From Micropterix aruncella (lineage: Eukaryota > Arthropoda > Insecta > Lepidoptera > Micropterigidae): a DNA stretch of 64,000 bases. Shown piece by piece: positions 20,803 through 30,779 of the stretch; position 1 is the stretch's first letter, and each line of letters opens with the position of its first letter. The notes beneath the pieces were generated by a model. That model was not told the origin of the DNA. It was given only the letters and a program-made list of their open reading frames with translations, and made no database searches. The translations under genes and the position numbers were made by a program. Where the stretch lies: the NCBI GenBank assembly GCA_944548615.1, contig OX155974.1, forward strand, positions 1,612,001 through 1,676,000. The letters are read 5' to 3'.

Positions 20803-21745
20803 ACGTCGCAATGCGCTGCGTCCCATTGTCAAAAATCTAAATTTCACCTATTTAAAATCGACTAATTAGGTAGAAACCATTAATTACTCTTAGCGAAACA
20901 GAACGGTCTATCATAATTGAATGCAGGTTTGCATATATATTTTTTAATTCTTAAAAAATAGTGTTTTTTTGTTTTCCCACAAATTGTATATCAAAATGTT
21001 CTTACTTGCTCGTACTGTTTCACCCCCTTCAAGAAATCCGGTCAATAAAAACTCAACCCCCATAAAAGAATTGCACCTGGCACGTAGTTACAGAGCTACA
21101 GTCATCACCGAAGCGACATGTTTTTTGTTGCATGCAGTTTTAGCAACCGCCCCCCCCCCCCCCCCTACTTACCGTACTGGAAAACGTTTCACCTCCTTAT
21201 ACCTAGAGAAAATTATTGAACTTTTTCGTTCGGAGACGGTACTAAAACAAAAAGTAGATCGTGAAGTGTGAAAGCGCTCTTATGTCGCTTCCCTGGTAAA
21301 CAACATACATATGCATAACCAGTTTTAACTGGAGTGCATAGTACTATAGACAAAGCGGCTGGTGCGCAGTTGCTACTGCGCATGACGCAGTAGATATAAT
21401 AGAGGTAGCGCTCATACGATATTAATGAACTCCTACGATTGTATAAGTAGAGCCTCTTCTTTAAGTGCCGTACCCAGTCCCGAATCTAGTGGGCAGACCG
21501 GATACCTGCACCGGGAAATAGTTCGGAAAGAGGGCGCATAGTTCGGAGAAAACAGAAATGTATTTGGAAAACATTTCACTAAAGCGCATAGCATCGATCG
21601 CTCATATGATTTTGGAACGCTTTTTGTTTTGTGAACGCGTGCGCATGTGTGTGATATCTCTGCCCAGGAGATTCACGTCGCGTCTAGAAAAATACTCTCC
21701 ACGAACAGATGGGGACGGCGCTACGAGATATTGTTTACAAAAATA

Positions 21746-21835
21746 ACAGGAACCGAATGGCAAAACCCTAACCTTACGCTTAATTGATTATGTCACCCAC
21801 CTGGGAATATTTTGTTCTAAGGTAGACATGGCTTT
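21746..21835 (-). repeat. Repeat L, copy 2
   Basis: AAAATAACAGGAACCGAATGG followed by a diverged CACCTGGGAATATTTTGTTC block; same family as 10068. Confidence 0.5.
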
Positions 21836-21865
21836 ATTATCACAATAAAGTATGTGAAAGTTTTA

Positions 21866-22536
21866 TCTATACTAATATTATAAAGAGGTAAAATTTGTGA
21901 GGTTGTAGGAAGTAATCTCTGGATCTACTGAACAGATTTTGAAAATTCTCTTACCAATGGAAAGCTACGTTATTTGTGAGTGTCATAGGCTATATATTAA
22001 TCCGAAAAATGAAAAGACTTTTTCGTGGTAGTCGGATTTGCAAAGTAAGTTGGAGAAAAAAACGGTCGAACGAAAACGTTTCTAACTAACGCTGCCTTAA
22101 CGATGAGAGATATACATATGATTGAGTTCTAGAGAAAAGTTGTAGAGCTTGATAATGCCTACAAAAAAGTCAGCGACAGCATATGTCTAACTTTTATATT
22201 TAAGTCACATAAAGTAGTATTTATTATTAAAAAAATAATTTGAATCGTTAGGTCATGTTTATTGGTCATGTTTCCAACAATTATGAATTCTTATCAAAAT
22301 AAGTAAATTTATCATCTCAAGTGTTTAAAGAAAAGACTTTTACCTTTTACTGCATATAATTTCCCTTTTACTGCATAAATGGTTAAAGAGATAAGACACT
22401 CACAAGAAGACACTCACAAATAAAGGTAATATAGTCAAATTAGCATGCAAATACATACATACATATATGCAGTTAATATTTAACTCTTCTTTTGGCAGTC
22501 AGGAAATAAATCATAGCACTCATCCGGCGTAAAAAA
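21866..22536 (+). mobile_element. Non-autonomous Helitron, 3' end lost
   Basis: Begins A|TCTATACTAATATTATAAAG at 21866, identical to the 5' end of the Helitron at 37136-38039, and follows it for about 330 bases. It then rejoins it near the 3' end (TTTTGGCAGTCAGGAAATAA) but stops in degraded ACCGCC before the hairpin and CTAG. No helicase code. Confidence 0.75.
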
Positions 22537-22849
22537 ACCGTACCGCCTAGCGTAATGATTTAACCACCCTACCTTTGGATTATAAATTCAAAAAGTAGGT
22601 AAATCCTTGGTTATTCATTAGATTTCTCAATAACAATAGGTAGTTGTTTAAAATATACCAGACAAAATATATAGCGGTTTAAATAAGCAGTTTTTATATA
22701 GCGGTTTGATATAATGTTTATATACATTTTTCTATATGATAATATAGCGGGCATATCGCGTACGTTCGTATAGGTAGGTCGCTATACTTGTAGGGGTACG
22801 ATAATTTGGTGTCGCTCACACATGCGATTGTTTGGTTTCCGGTGAAGTA

Positions 22850-23159
22850 CATCATTGGCCGTCGGCTACCATTTCGGCCATTCGAAGACTGGCGGAGCGC
22901 GAACGAGTGACGCGGCTGACACAGCTGGTGATAATATTAATGTAGAATATGGAGTATTCGCGATCGTGCGGCAAATACACAAATTGGGCGAGGTAGCGGT
23001 CGTGCGGGATATCATCGGTGTGTGACTGGCTCGGATGCACGACTTCGCCGGCTGGAGAGAAAGTTTCTTTGTTTTGCTGCGCTGTGTTGCGGGCGACGCC
23101 ATCTTGATAGCATTTTTTTTCGTTTGATTCCACCGCCGCAGGAGAGAGAAAATTGATAT
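22850..23159 (+). promoter_or_regulatory. CpG-rich putative promoter and first exon
   Basis: A GC/CpG-rich block rises out of AT-rich surroundings. It contains GGCGACGCCATCTTGA (the inverse is a YY1-like AAGATGGCG) and ends ATTGATAT|GTAAGTCGC, a strong splice donor at 23160-23161. It would fit as the 5' UTR exon of the gene whose next visible exon starts at 30499; the intervening 7.3 kb is mostly mobile DNA. A minus-strand open frame also exists here, but lacks an ATG and homology I know. The link to the downstream exon is inference. Confidence 0.4.
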
Positions 23160-25089
23160 GTAAGTCGCTTTTATCCGTTTATATGTTTCTAGAATGGCTT
23201 TCGATGGTCTCTTAAAACGGCGGGGGTGTCGTTTGTGATGGGTTATTCGAGAGAAAGCCGTTTTTGTTGTTTCCAGCTGTCGCGTCAATTAACTGCTTTC
23301 GCAAGCTTTGTTGCCGTTCCTGAACAAGTTGGCGCACCGAATACGCATTTAAACCGTGTCATTTCTCCGCAGTAATCACAGATTTTACATAAGAAAGCGA
23401 TCGCAGAACTGCTTCCGCAATTCGAATGGGAGGACACCGAATTTCTCGGATTGTGTAATGTTACAAATCAGCAGTAATCCTGGCTGGGGTTTCCAATTTT
23501 GTTGCAATTAACCCCTCAGGCCTCGGCTGCTCAGCCGGTTGACAATTTGACAGTCCATTTTTTTTTCGTAAAAAGTAGTAAAAAAATTGAATTATGACAC
23601 TGTCTCACCAAAACATTAATTACTGCCAAACCACTGTACCCATAATTAAAATAAAAACTACATTTTGTTCCCGATTAAATTTGCCATTAGAATATTGGAA
23701 TACAATATTAGAAAACAATAAATGTTATTTTTTATGGTCAATCAAAATTCACAAAAAAAAAAACTTCCATTTAGGTAGTGTTTTAGATTATATCTCGGAA
23801 TATATTAATTTAATAACATATTTGTAAATTGATTTTGAATAGGTATTAAATTCGTAATACATCGGTAATACTTTGTTTCACTTGGTTTCATACAAAAATA
23901 ATAAGATATTGAGGGCCGAAAACAGTTTCATATAATGATAATTTTCGAGTAACAAAATATTTTTCGCAATTAAAATATGGACAGTTCCAACTTTGAATTA
24001 TGTAAGATAACATCTTTATAAGCTGATTTAATTATCTATCTTCGTATTAGACGCGACATAAAGGGCAAATGTATTCATATTTTCTAATAAAATCCAAATA
24101 TGTACATACATACTGCATTACGACGTCGCTCAACCGCGGCAACATTCATGAAAAACTGTCACTATTAGAGATCACATTGCTCACTTATCAGAAGTAATTT
24201 CTGAGATATAAACTGATACAGACACTCCGTAATTCCAGATTAATATATTCATTCGATCAAATATCAACAAATCGCCTGGAATTTCACTTTTAAACTAGAT
24301 TTAGCTAGGCGCTCCGCAACAACAATCCGCCATTTTAGGATGATGAAATCTATAGGGCCGACATGACATAAATCGATTATCGATCGATATCTGGATTTAA
24401 TTAGACCAAAATTATATCGAATTCTGAATGTTGGGTATTACTTGTAAGTAAATATGGGAAAACTTAAATATGTGTATAAATAAGTATTTCAAATATGAAT
24501 AATATGTGTAAACTTTGCGATCACGAAAAACAACGCGAAAAACTCCGAAATTTTGGGACTTTTTTCACTGTTTGCTCTAAAAGTCATAAACTATACGTTT
24601 TTCGACAAACATTAAACAGTACTTTCTTAAAGATAATTAAATTTAAAACAATTTAAGCCTAATCGCAGCTCTATAAACCCTATAGGGACCAATCTATGGC
24701 CCTTCAACTATGGTTTATTTTTCCCGAAAATTGATATTTTTAAGTTTTGCAAGTGAGCAGAATATTGGCAAAATCCCTCATCAATAAATGTGGGAATACT
24801 TTTATGTCTATAAGTATTTAAAAAATAAATGAATTATGAATAATGTGTACTTATATTATATAAAGAATATGAGTATATAGGTACTTAGGTACATATAAAG
24901 TTTTGGGATGTTTTAGAATATTGAAAGTGGTTTATCTACGTAAATAATTACATTTCCGATGGTGTGTTAACATTTGTGATACGCTATATATATATAGAGA
25001 AAAATGTAGCTAAATAAAGAATTGTGTTGTGGGAAATATGATGGTGCATTTGCAAATTAAAATGATTTGAAAACACACGTCCACTCTTA

Positions 25090-25430
25090 TAAAGGGTGCA
25101 ATTACGCTTCTCGCATACTATTCTATCTGACTGCTGTCATAAATAAATCCCTTCGCAGGATACAAGGTCAAAATAGACAAAAGTTTGCGTGTTTGCAGTG
25201 TGACGGGACATTCATATATTTGATAAAACAGAACGACAGTCGCAAACGAGAGCCTGTCTTTTGTTAAATATCGTGTCATTACGCATCTCGTATCTTCACA
25301 GATAGATTAGACAGACAGATTCTATCTGTCTATCTATTCTATCTGTAAGCTGTATTCTATCTGTCTGCTGTTATAAAGATCCCTGCGCAGATACAAGGTC
25401 GAAATAGACAAAAATTGTGGTGTTTGCAGT
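25090..25430 (+). repeat. Diverged tandem duplication
   Basis: A block with TACAAGGTCAAAATAGACAA and GTGTTTGCAGTG (about 25100-25203) recurs as TACAAGGTCGAAATAGACAA and GTGTTTGCAGTG (about 25270-25430). The second unit is expanded by TCTATCTG repeats. Confidence 0.6.
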
Positions 25431-25949
25431 GAAAATAGGTATACATATACCTAAAATGAATATGTGTATAAGTTTTTAAGTTTAAGCCTATCAATGTAAC
25501 TGCAAATCCTACAATTGAAATATTCTGATTTTGATTTTTTTTTAAACTAGATGTTTTTTGATTTTCATCAATCTCTAATTCTATTTAGATCGATCAATAA
25601 TCAAAATCTAAGTCAGCCTAAATCAAATTCAAGCCTAATTCAAAAACATTAATCGCAGACATAGCCACGTTTAGTAAGATATTGAAGTTTATTGGTTATG
25701 TTCATTACAAAAAATAAAAAAACACATCTCATAAATCAAAATATTCTTTATTTATATGAAAAAATTTGAACCACTTATTTTTTCTTTATGTAGTAGTTTT
25801 TAAAATAGCAACATTACAATACAATACAGTAGAATACAGTAACAGTGCAATACATTAGAAACATAAAACAGTACAAAATTTTACTTTCAAAGATACATTT
25901 TTTAAGAGATAATATTCAAAAGCGCTATAACAAACATCTTTTGTGTTTT

Positions 25950-26280
25950 AGCAAATGAAGCAATTGAGTAGTTAGTTAGTTAGCAATTGATGTAGTTGTT
26001 TGTAGTGGTGGTCAAGTTGGTTGTTTATGTGCGAGTATGGTAGGGGTACGATGGCTTCGGGTCCGTATACCGGTGTATCTGACCCTTTACGGGCTAGTTC
26101 ATCCGCAGCATCGTTTCCTCTCGAGTTACTGTGTCCCTCGATCCATTGCAGTGTCACCTTATTGCCTTTTTCGCATACCTCAAAGAGGCTTTAATGGCAT
26201 TCGTATATGAGTCCAGATGTAAGTATCGCTTCTAGTACTTGTAGTACCGACTTGCTGTCTGATTGTATTGAGCAATGGAT
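25950..26280 (-). pseudogene. LINE RNase H fragment
   Basis: Minus strand: SIQSDSKSVLQVLEAILTSG then VTLQWIEGHSNSRGNDAADE and LARKG, the C-terminal half of a retrotransposon RNase H (D, H and D residues present), with one internal stop. Same family as 9036-9720. Confidence 0.75.
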
Positions 26281-26394
26281 AACATGTGTTTATGGTGGCT
26301 GCGCTCCTCGGTGGGCTACGAGGGCGTCGGACGGCAGCGGCGTTTCTATTTCCTGCTAGTCATCTGCAAAGTAAATGAAAAACAAAAACAAATT

Positions 26395-26470
26395 AGTATG
26401 CGTATCCGTATGCGTATGCGTATACGTATACATATACATATATATATATATGTGTGTGTGTGTGTGTAAA
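26395..26470. repeat. (GTATGC)n/(TA)n/(TG)n microsatellite
   Basis: CGTATCCGTATGCGTATGCG-type hexamers grade into (TA)n and (TG)n. Confidence 0.9.
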
Positions 26471-27477
26471 TATATATTCTGCCACAAACGTAATCACTAC
26501 CCAATTTTTATTATAAGTCATATCATCACAGAATCAATTCGAAAAACGTTATACCAATTATCGGCATATTCGATTTGAGCATCGTCTTCAAAAAATATCG
26601 ATTATGCCAAAAAAGATCGATCCCCGCACTACTTTCGCTCCCAGAAATAAAAACAAAACGACTAATTTGCCGACTTTTTTTCAAAAGCTGTTTATCAGAT
26701 ATAAGAGTTCGTTTTTTGATTGATTTCGCATGAATAGCGATTGAAAACAATATTCCCCATCCCATTATAGACTATTCGATGACAGAATGCTTTTATTACA
26801 TATCAAAATCAGTAATTCAAATAGCCTCGAAAAAAACACGCTCAAGGTGTCCCACTGTTTATTAGAAAATCACTACAATTACTAGTCGATGTGACTTGAT
26901 TTCATGATCAATCAATCAATCAATCGTTTAAGTCAATAAATACTTACATTTACTCGGCGATTCCGCAAATAAACACTCAAAACAACACAAAAAGTCGAGA
27001 GCACACACACCGCGTTCGCCGAAATAATGATCTGCGGATGTCGGCTCTAAAAATTGCCATTTAAAATAATTGAAAAGCGGGCGCGTTCACCAAAAATATA
27101 ATTAAAATAAAATAGGTATCGCTGCATAGGTTAAAAATCAAATCCTATGCCAATCATACCGAATAAGCCAATGGTTACGTGTTTTTCGAGAGCGTTCTTC
27201 GCGGTCAAAATTATGGCCGATATCGGCCTAACGGGGCCATCACGGTGAATCGTAAATTGGCCGATTTCGGCCATTCGGGGCTTGAGTGGTTAAAAGGGAG
27301 AAACAATCGGATAGTCCCCTAAAACACAATGGCGACGTATTTCTCTGCTGTGTGCCGGAAAGTCAAGAAAATTGTAAAATGATTTTTTATTGACAAGGTT
27401 TTAGGTTCAAATTGAGCCTGTTTCTAAGTTGATTGCCAGGCTGCAGTAATTATATCCAATGATATAGTTGCGAGCCA

Positions 27478-28149
27478 TCTTGAGGTGTTGACTACAACGG
27501 GCGAGCCCGTCACCACAGGAAGTTTAAACGATTAGTCGTTCTATCGGCCTGCAGTGAGCGTAGAAGACTTTGGACAAAACAATCCGACGTCTAGCTACGC
27601 CACAACCCGTAAGAGTCCAACGCCTTACCGCGAGATAGCCAGGAATAAACCCGGCGGCTCGAGACATTGGCGCCCTTACTTACAATTGTGACCAGATTTC
27701 TCCGGTCTCTCGATTGGTTCCGAGTTCGAGGTCGCTTGCGCGGTCCTCTCCCTTACGAAGCGGTGAGACGGTGTATACCGAATCTATCGCGGACCAAGGC
27801 GTCCTTTGCCCGGCTCTGAACCGGGATCGGATGGCCAATGGTCATTTCAAGAGCAGTCGCTGTAAGGTACGCAACCACCCCCGCTCTATAGGAAACAATA
27901 CAGTTTCCAGACTCCCCCGACTGTTAGTCGGAGTACACAATCGATTGGCTTGCGCCGCACGGTGCGCAGACCGTCCAGGAGCGCCAGAGGTTTGATTCCC
28001 GGGGGAAACTGGTTTTGCCCCCCCAGAGTCCTACCCAGGTTCGCACCCCGTGCGTGGAGGCCGTCGGATGGGTGTTGACCCAAGAGTATGACCGACCCTG
28101 AGCACATGGGTCATCGTGGCCAACCCATCATGGGCCCGTTAGCTCCCGT
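27478..28149 (+). mobile_element. Family A retroposon, full length with 13-bp TSD (A12)
   Basis: 672 bp from TCTTGAGGTGTTGACTAC to GTTAGCTCCCGT. It is flanked by direct repeats TAGTTGCGAGCCA at 27465-27477 and 28150-28162. A target duplication of this length points to retroposition by a LINE enzyme. No poly-A or microsatellite tail is visible at either end. Confidence 0.85.
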
Positions 28150-28350
28150 TAGTTGCGAGCCAGCGACAAACATGCGAGTTTTGTAAAAGTTGAATTTCAG
28201 ATCGAACAGTATTTCGACCATAGAATACTGGGGTAGAGTTAGCAGACCAGACTTCGGGAAACCTGGCGCTGTGTATAGGAAAGTTGAAATCTAATTCATC
28301 AGTAGACAGTGGATGCAATACAGAACTCGAAACAAATGGTCAGACTGTTT

Positions 28351-28410
28351 AACCCTTCGAGTAGCGGCATAATTTCCATGGTATCACCATGGAAATGCTA
28401 CAAAAATAGT
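28351..28410 (+). mobile_element. TTAA family E left end only
   Basis: TTAACCCTTCGAGTAGCGGC matches the left end of E1 (47015). After about 30 bases it runs into a CATGG palindrome and the match stops. Confidence 0.5.
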
Positions 28411-28440
28411 ACAAATGTACAGGGAAAGTCTTGGGGTAAA

Positions 28441-29433
28441 GGGCTCTCTAGACGATCGAGCATGCTTGTCAAGCATCGCATTGCGGGCTGGGAGGGGATC
28501 GTAAACCGCAGGAAATTGCAAATATTTTATTAAAATATTAACTAAAATGCCTAATTTTGTAGTTTTATACCAGGGAGTCACGTCAGTCATCAATCAATTA
28601 CCCAAGAATCAATTAACCCCTTGAGCGGCAAACGGGACAATTGTCCCACAATTGAAATTACCGTAGAGCGGCAAAGGGGACATCTGTCCCAGCCGAGATC
28701 GGCGCCGATGTTTTCCAATTATTTACCCTTGATACCTCACATAAATCATACGGCCTGTGGTATGTGCGAAAAGAGGAGAAGATTCTCTGTCGTTAACTAG
28801 TTGGTTCATTATTTTTCATACAGTCGCCATTTTTTAGTCTATGATTGAACCAAACCAAACCAAAAACTTCAATATTCATGTTGATTTTCAACACCGAATA
28901 TTTTTTTATTTTTGTATGGGTATAAGTAAAACGAAGTCATAGGTTGAATGAAGCATATTATAATTATTATAAAAGTATTCACAATTTCTTGCATAGGGTG
29001 ATTTATTTCCAGAAAAAACATAGAAATGTTGGACAAGGCAGTTTTTTTTCTGTACCACAACTTTGACAGATAATTCTGAATAATGCTTATTGCTTTACAA
29101 AACGACGTTACACGTATCTAATAGCAAATTTCAACAGGAACATAAAACAGGTCTTCTTTATACGATCCGTATAGTAGTTTCGGAGTAATGGTCGTTTTCC
29201 TGAAACGCTATATTTTTGTTGTGATGTAATCTTCTTCTTCGCGATCTCTAAGAGAAACTACAATTCAAACGTCAGCGCTCGACGTATTAAGATTCCCTGG
29301 TATAAACTACAAAGTAAGGCATTTTTGGTAAATATTTAAAAAATATATTTGCATAATTGCTGCGGTTTACGATATCCCCTCCCAGCCTGCGATGTGATGC
29401 TTGACAAGCATGCTTGATAGTCTAGAGAGCCCC
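28441..29433. mobile_element. Family J inverted-repeat element (J2) with nested H element
   Basis: The outer ends GGGCTCTCTAGACGATCGAG (28441) and the inverse (CTAGAGAGCCC, to 29433) match J1. The centre is replaced by the TTAA element at 28617-29286. Confidence 0.75.
28617..29286 (+). mobile_element. TTAA element family H (copy H1)
   Basis: TTAA at 28613-28616 and 29287-29290. Starts CCCCTTGAGCGGCAAACG. Paired motifs GGGACAATTGTCCC (28634) and GGGACATCTGTCCC (28677) are 43 bp apart, each preceded by GAGCGGCAAA. It is almost identical to H2 at 62180-62847 over its full length, so both are young. Confidence 0.85.
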
Positions 29434-29486
29434 TAACACGACTGTGTTTTTTTCAATTCTTTTCAGGTACCCGTCATTTTGTTTAG

Positions 29487-29935
29487 TAACAATTACAGAC
29501 TGCCACGCTACTACTAATGATAATCTGGATAGATTGACAAAAGCGCAGAAATTATTATTGAGAGTAATTCACAGGAAATACCGGCGTCATCCATCTGCCT
29601 TGTTATTTTCCCAATCCCATGTGCTATCAGCTAAACAGTTATTCATTAAGCAAACGCTTCTTGCATTCTACAAATCTAGAGATGACCACGCCCAAACTCA
29701 AAACAATCTGAACACAAGAATGTCCGCGAGTATCAATTATATAATTCCGTCAGTCGGGACAACATTTGCCCAGAGACATATTCTACATAGCCCCAAAATT
29801 ATATAATTCCCTTAGTGAAGACATGAAAAATTATCCTAACATAAAAATATTTCAAGCAAACCTTAATAGATGGCTACTTAACAAGGGATATGTAAAATCT
29901 GATCAACTTCTTTGCAACGCACGACAATTTATTTA
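29487..29935 (+). pseudogene. L2/CR1-like LINE C-terminal fragment
   Basis: Frame: LTKAQKLLLRVIHRKYRRHP and LFIKQTLLAFYKSR, then a shift to YNSLSEDMKNYPNIKIFQAN and LNRWLLNKGY before the stop. 5'-truncated with one frameshift. It shares general layout with the fragments at 46660 and 55188. Confidence 0.75.
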
Positions 29936-30284
29936 GTATCACTTATCTATTTTTCCTAATTAAATTTTATTAAATTACAACTATAAATGTATATATTTAT
30001 TACATAGCTATATTTTTTATAAAATTGGTATATTTATGTGTATATACAGGTGGTGGGTCCAAATAATTTATTTAAAAAAAAAAACTACATTTCTTAAAAT
30101 TGCATAAAAATATGCACATCTAGAGACGGGCCAAATTATCGCCTAGTTAGATGTGCTATTGGCAGTAAAGGTCATGTAAGATGTGTTAAACCTCCCTATA
30201 TTAATTATTAAATAATTTATATAATTATTATAAGATTACATGACCAATGAATGAACTGTATACCTAATCCTAAGTACCTAAATA

Positions 30285-30437
30285 AATAAATAATTTATTT
30301 ATTTATTAATTTAAGAATTAATTACTATGAAACATTGATTAGCTTATAAAAATAACAGGAACCGAATGGCAAAACCTTAACCTTTTGCTTATTTGTTTCT
30401 GTCACCCAACTGGGACTAGCCCGTTCTAGGGTGAACA
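30285..30437 (-). repeat. Repeat L, copy 3
   Basis: Minus-strand copy running from TCTAGGGTGAAC (inverse) through CAGGAACCGAATGGCAAAAC to an (ATTT)n tail near 30290. This supports the reading of L as a LINE 3' end. Bases 29940-30284 are AT-rich with nothing else recognised. Confidence 0.6.
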
Positions 30438-30498
30438 GGATAAATTATCGTTATTATGTTTATTAACTATCGTTATTATGTTATTTTTTCTTTGGCAG

Positions 30499-30779
30499 AT
30501 TCTGTGATAAGTATGGCAAACGGCGCTCTGGGAGTTTGCCTGGTGGCGGCGACGCCTCGCCGCGGTCGTCTTTTGCGCGCCTCGTCTGTGGTGACGCACC
30601 GCGACAAGTTTGCGGGCGGAAAGTGGGGCTCCGCCCCCGACCCCCAGGCCCTGCCCAGGCCGCCCTCGCACTGGACCCCCGGGGGGCTGGGGGGACTGGG
30701 CCTGGGCCTGGCCATTGCGCACGGGGCGCTGGCCCCCCGCTCGGTCCCCCGCTCGGCCCTGCGCCGGCTGGCCGTCTGA
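30499..30779 (+). CDS. PNRC-family protein, C-terminal exon
   Basis: A splice acceptor (TTTTTTCTTTGGCAG) ends at 30498. The frame that follows is open to TGA at 30777-30779; if translation starts at the ATG at 30513 the product has 88 residues, otherwise this is the last coding exon of a longer protein. Residues 33-54 contain FAGGKW, then a P-x-P spacer and LPRPPSHW. This is the signature of proline-rich nuclear receptor coactivators (PNRC1/2), whose Pro-rich segment binds the decapping factor DCP1 and SH3-like partners in mRNA decay. The rest is Gly/Pro/Arg-rich. GC content jumps sharply here, which also opens other frames (including 196 codons on the minus strand) that I reject. The family call rests on the motif alone. 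Confidence 0.65.

Larger units (their letters stand above)
23512..27289 (+). mobile_element. Long TTAA element family G (copy G3)
   Basis: TTAA at 23508-23511 is followed by CCCCTCAGGCCTCGG. The right end TTCGGGGCTTGAGTGG is followed by TTAA at 27290-27293. Both ends match G1 and G2. Two palindromes, GGCCGATATCGGCC (27215) and GGCCGATTTCGGCC (27259), lie 44 bp apart. Near 26942-27050 the minus strand has a leader ending in GTAAGT, as if it were a 5' exon. No piggyBac transposase is readable in the 3.8 kb; a LINE piece is nested inside. Confidence 0.7.

Noticed and set aside
22852..23133. 93-codon minus-strand frame in the CpG-rich block
   Set aside because: It looks protein-like but has no ATG start (begins GTG) and no recognisable family; the plus-strand GTAAGT donor fits a first exon better. 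Kept only as an alternative.
24374..24392. ATCGATTATCGATCGAT palindromic stretch
   Set aside because: Short and AT-rich, no partner sites nearby; likely chance.
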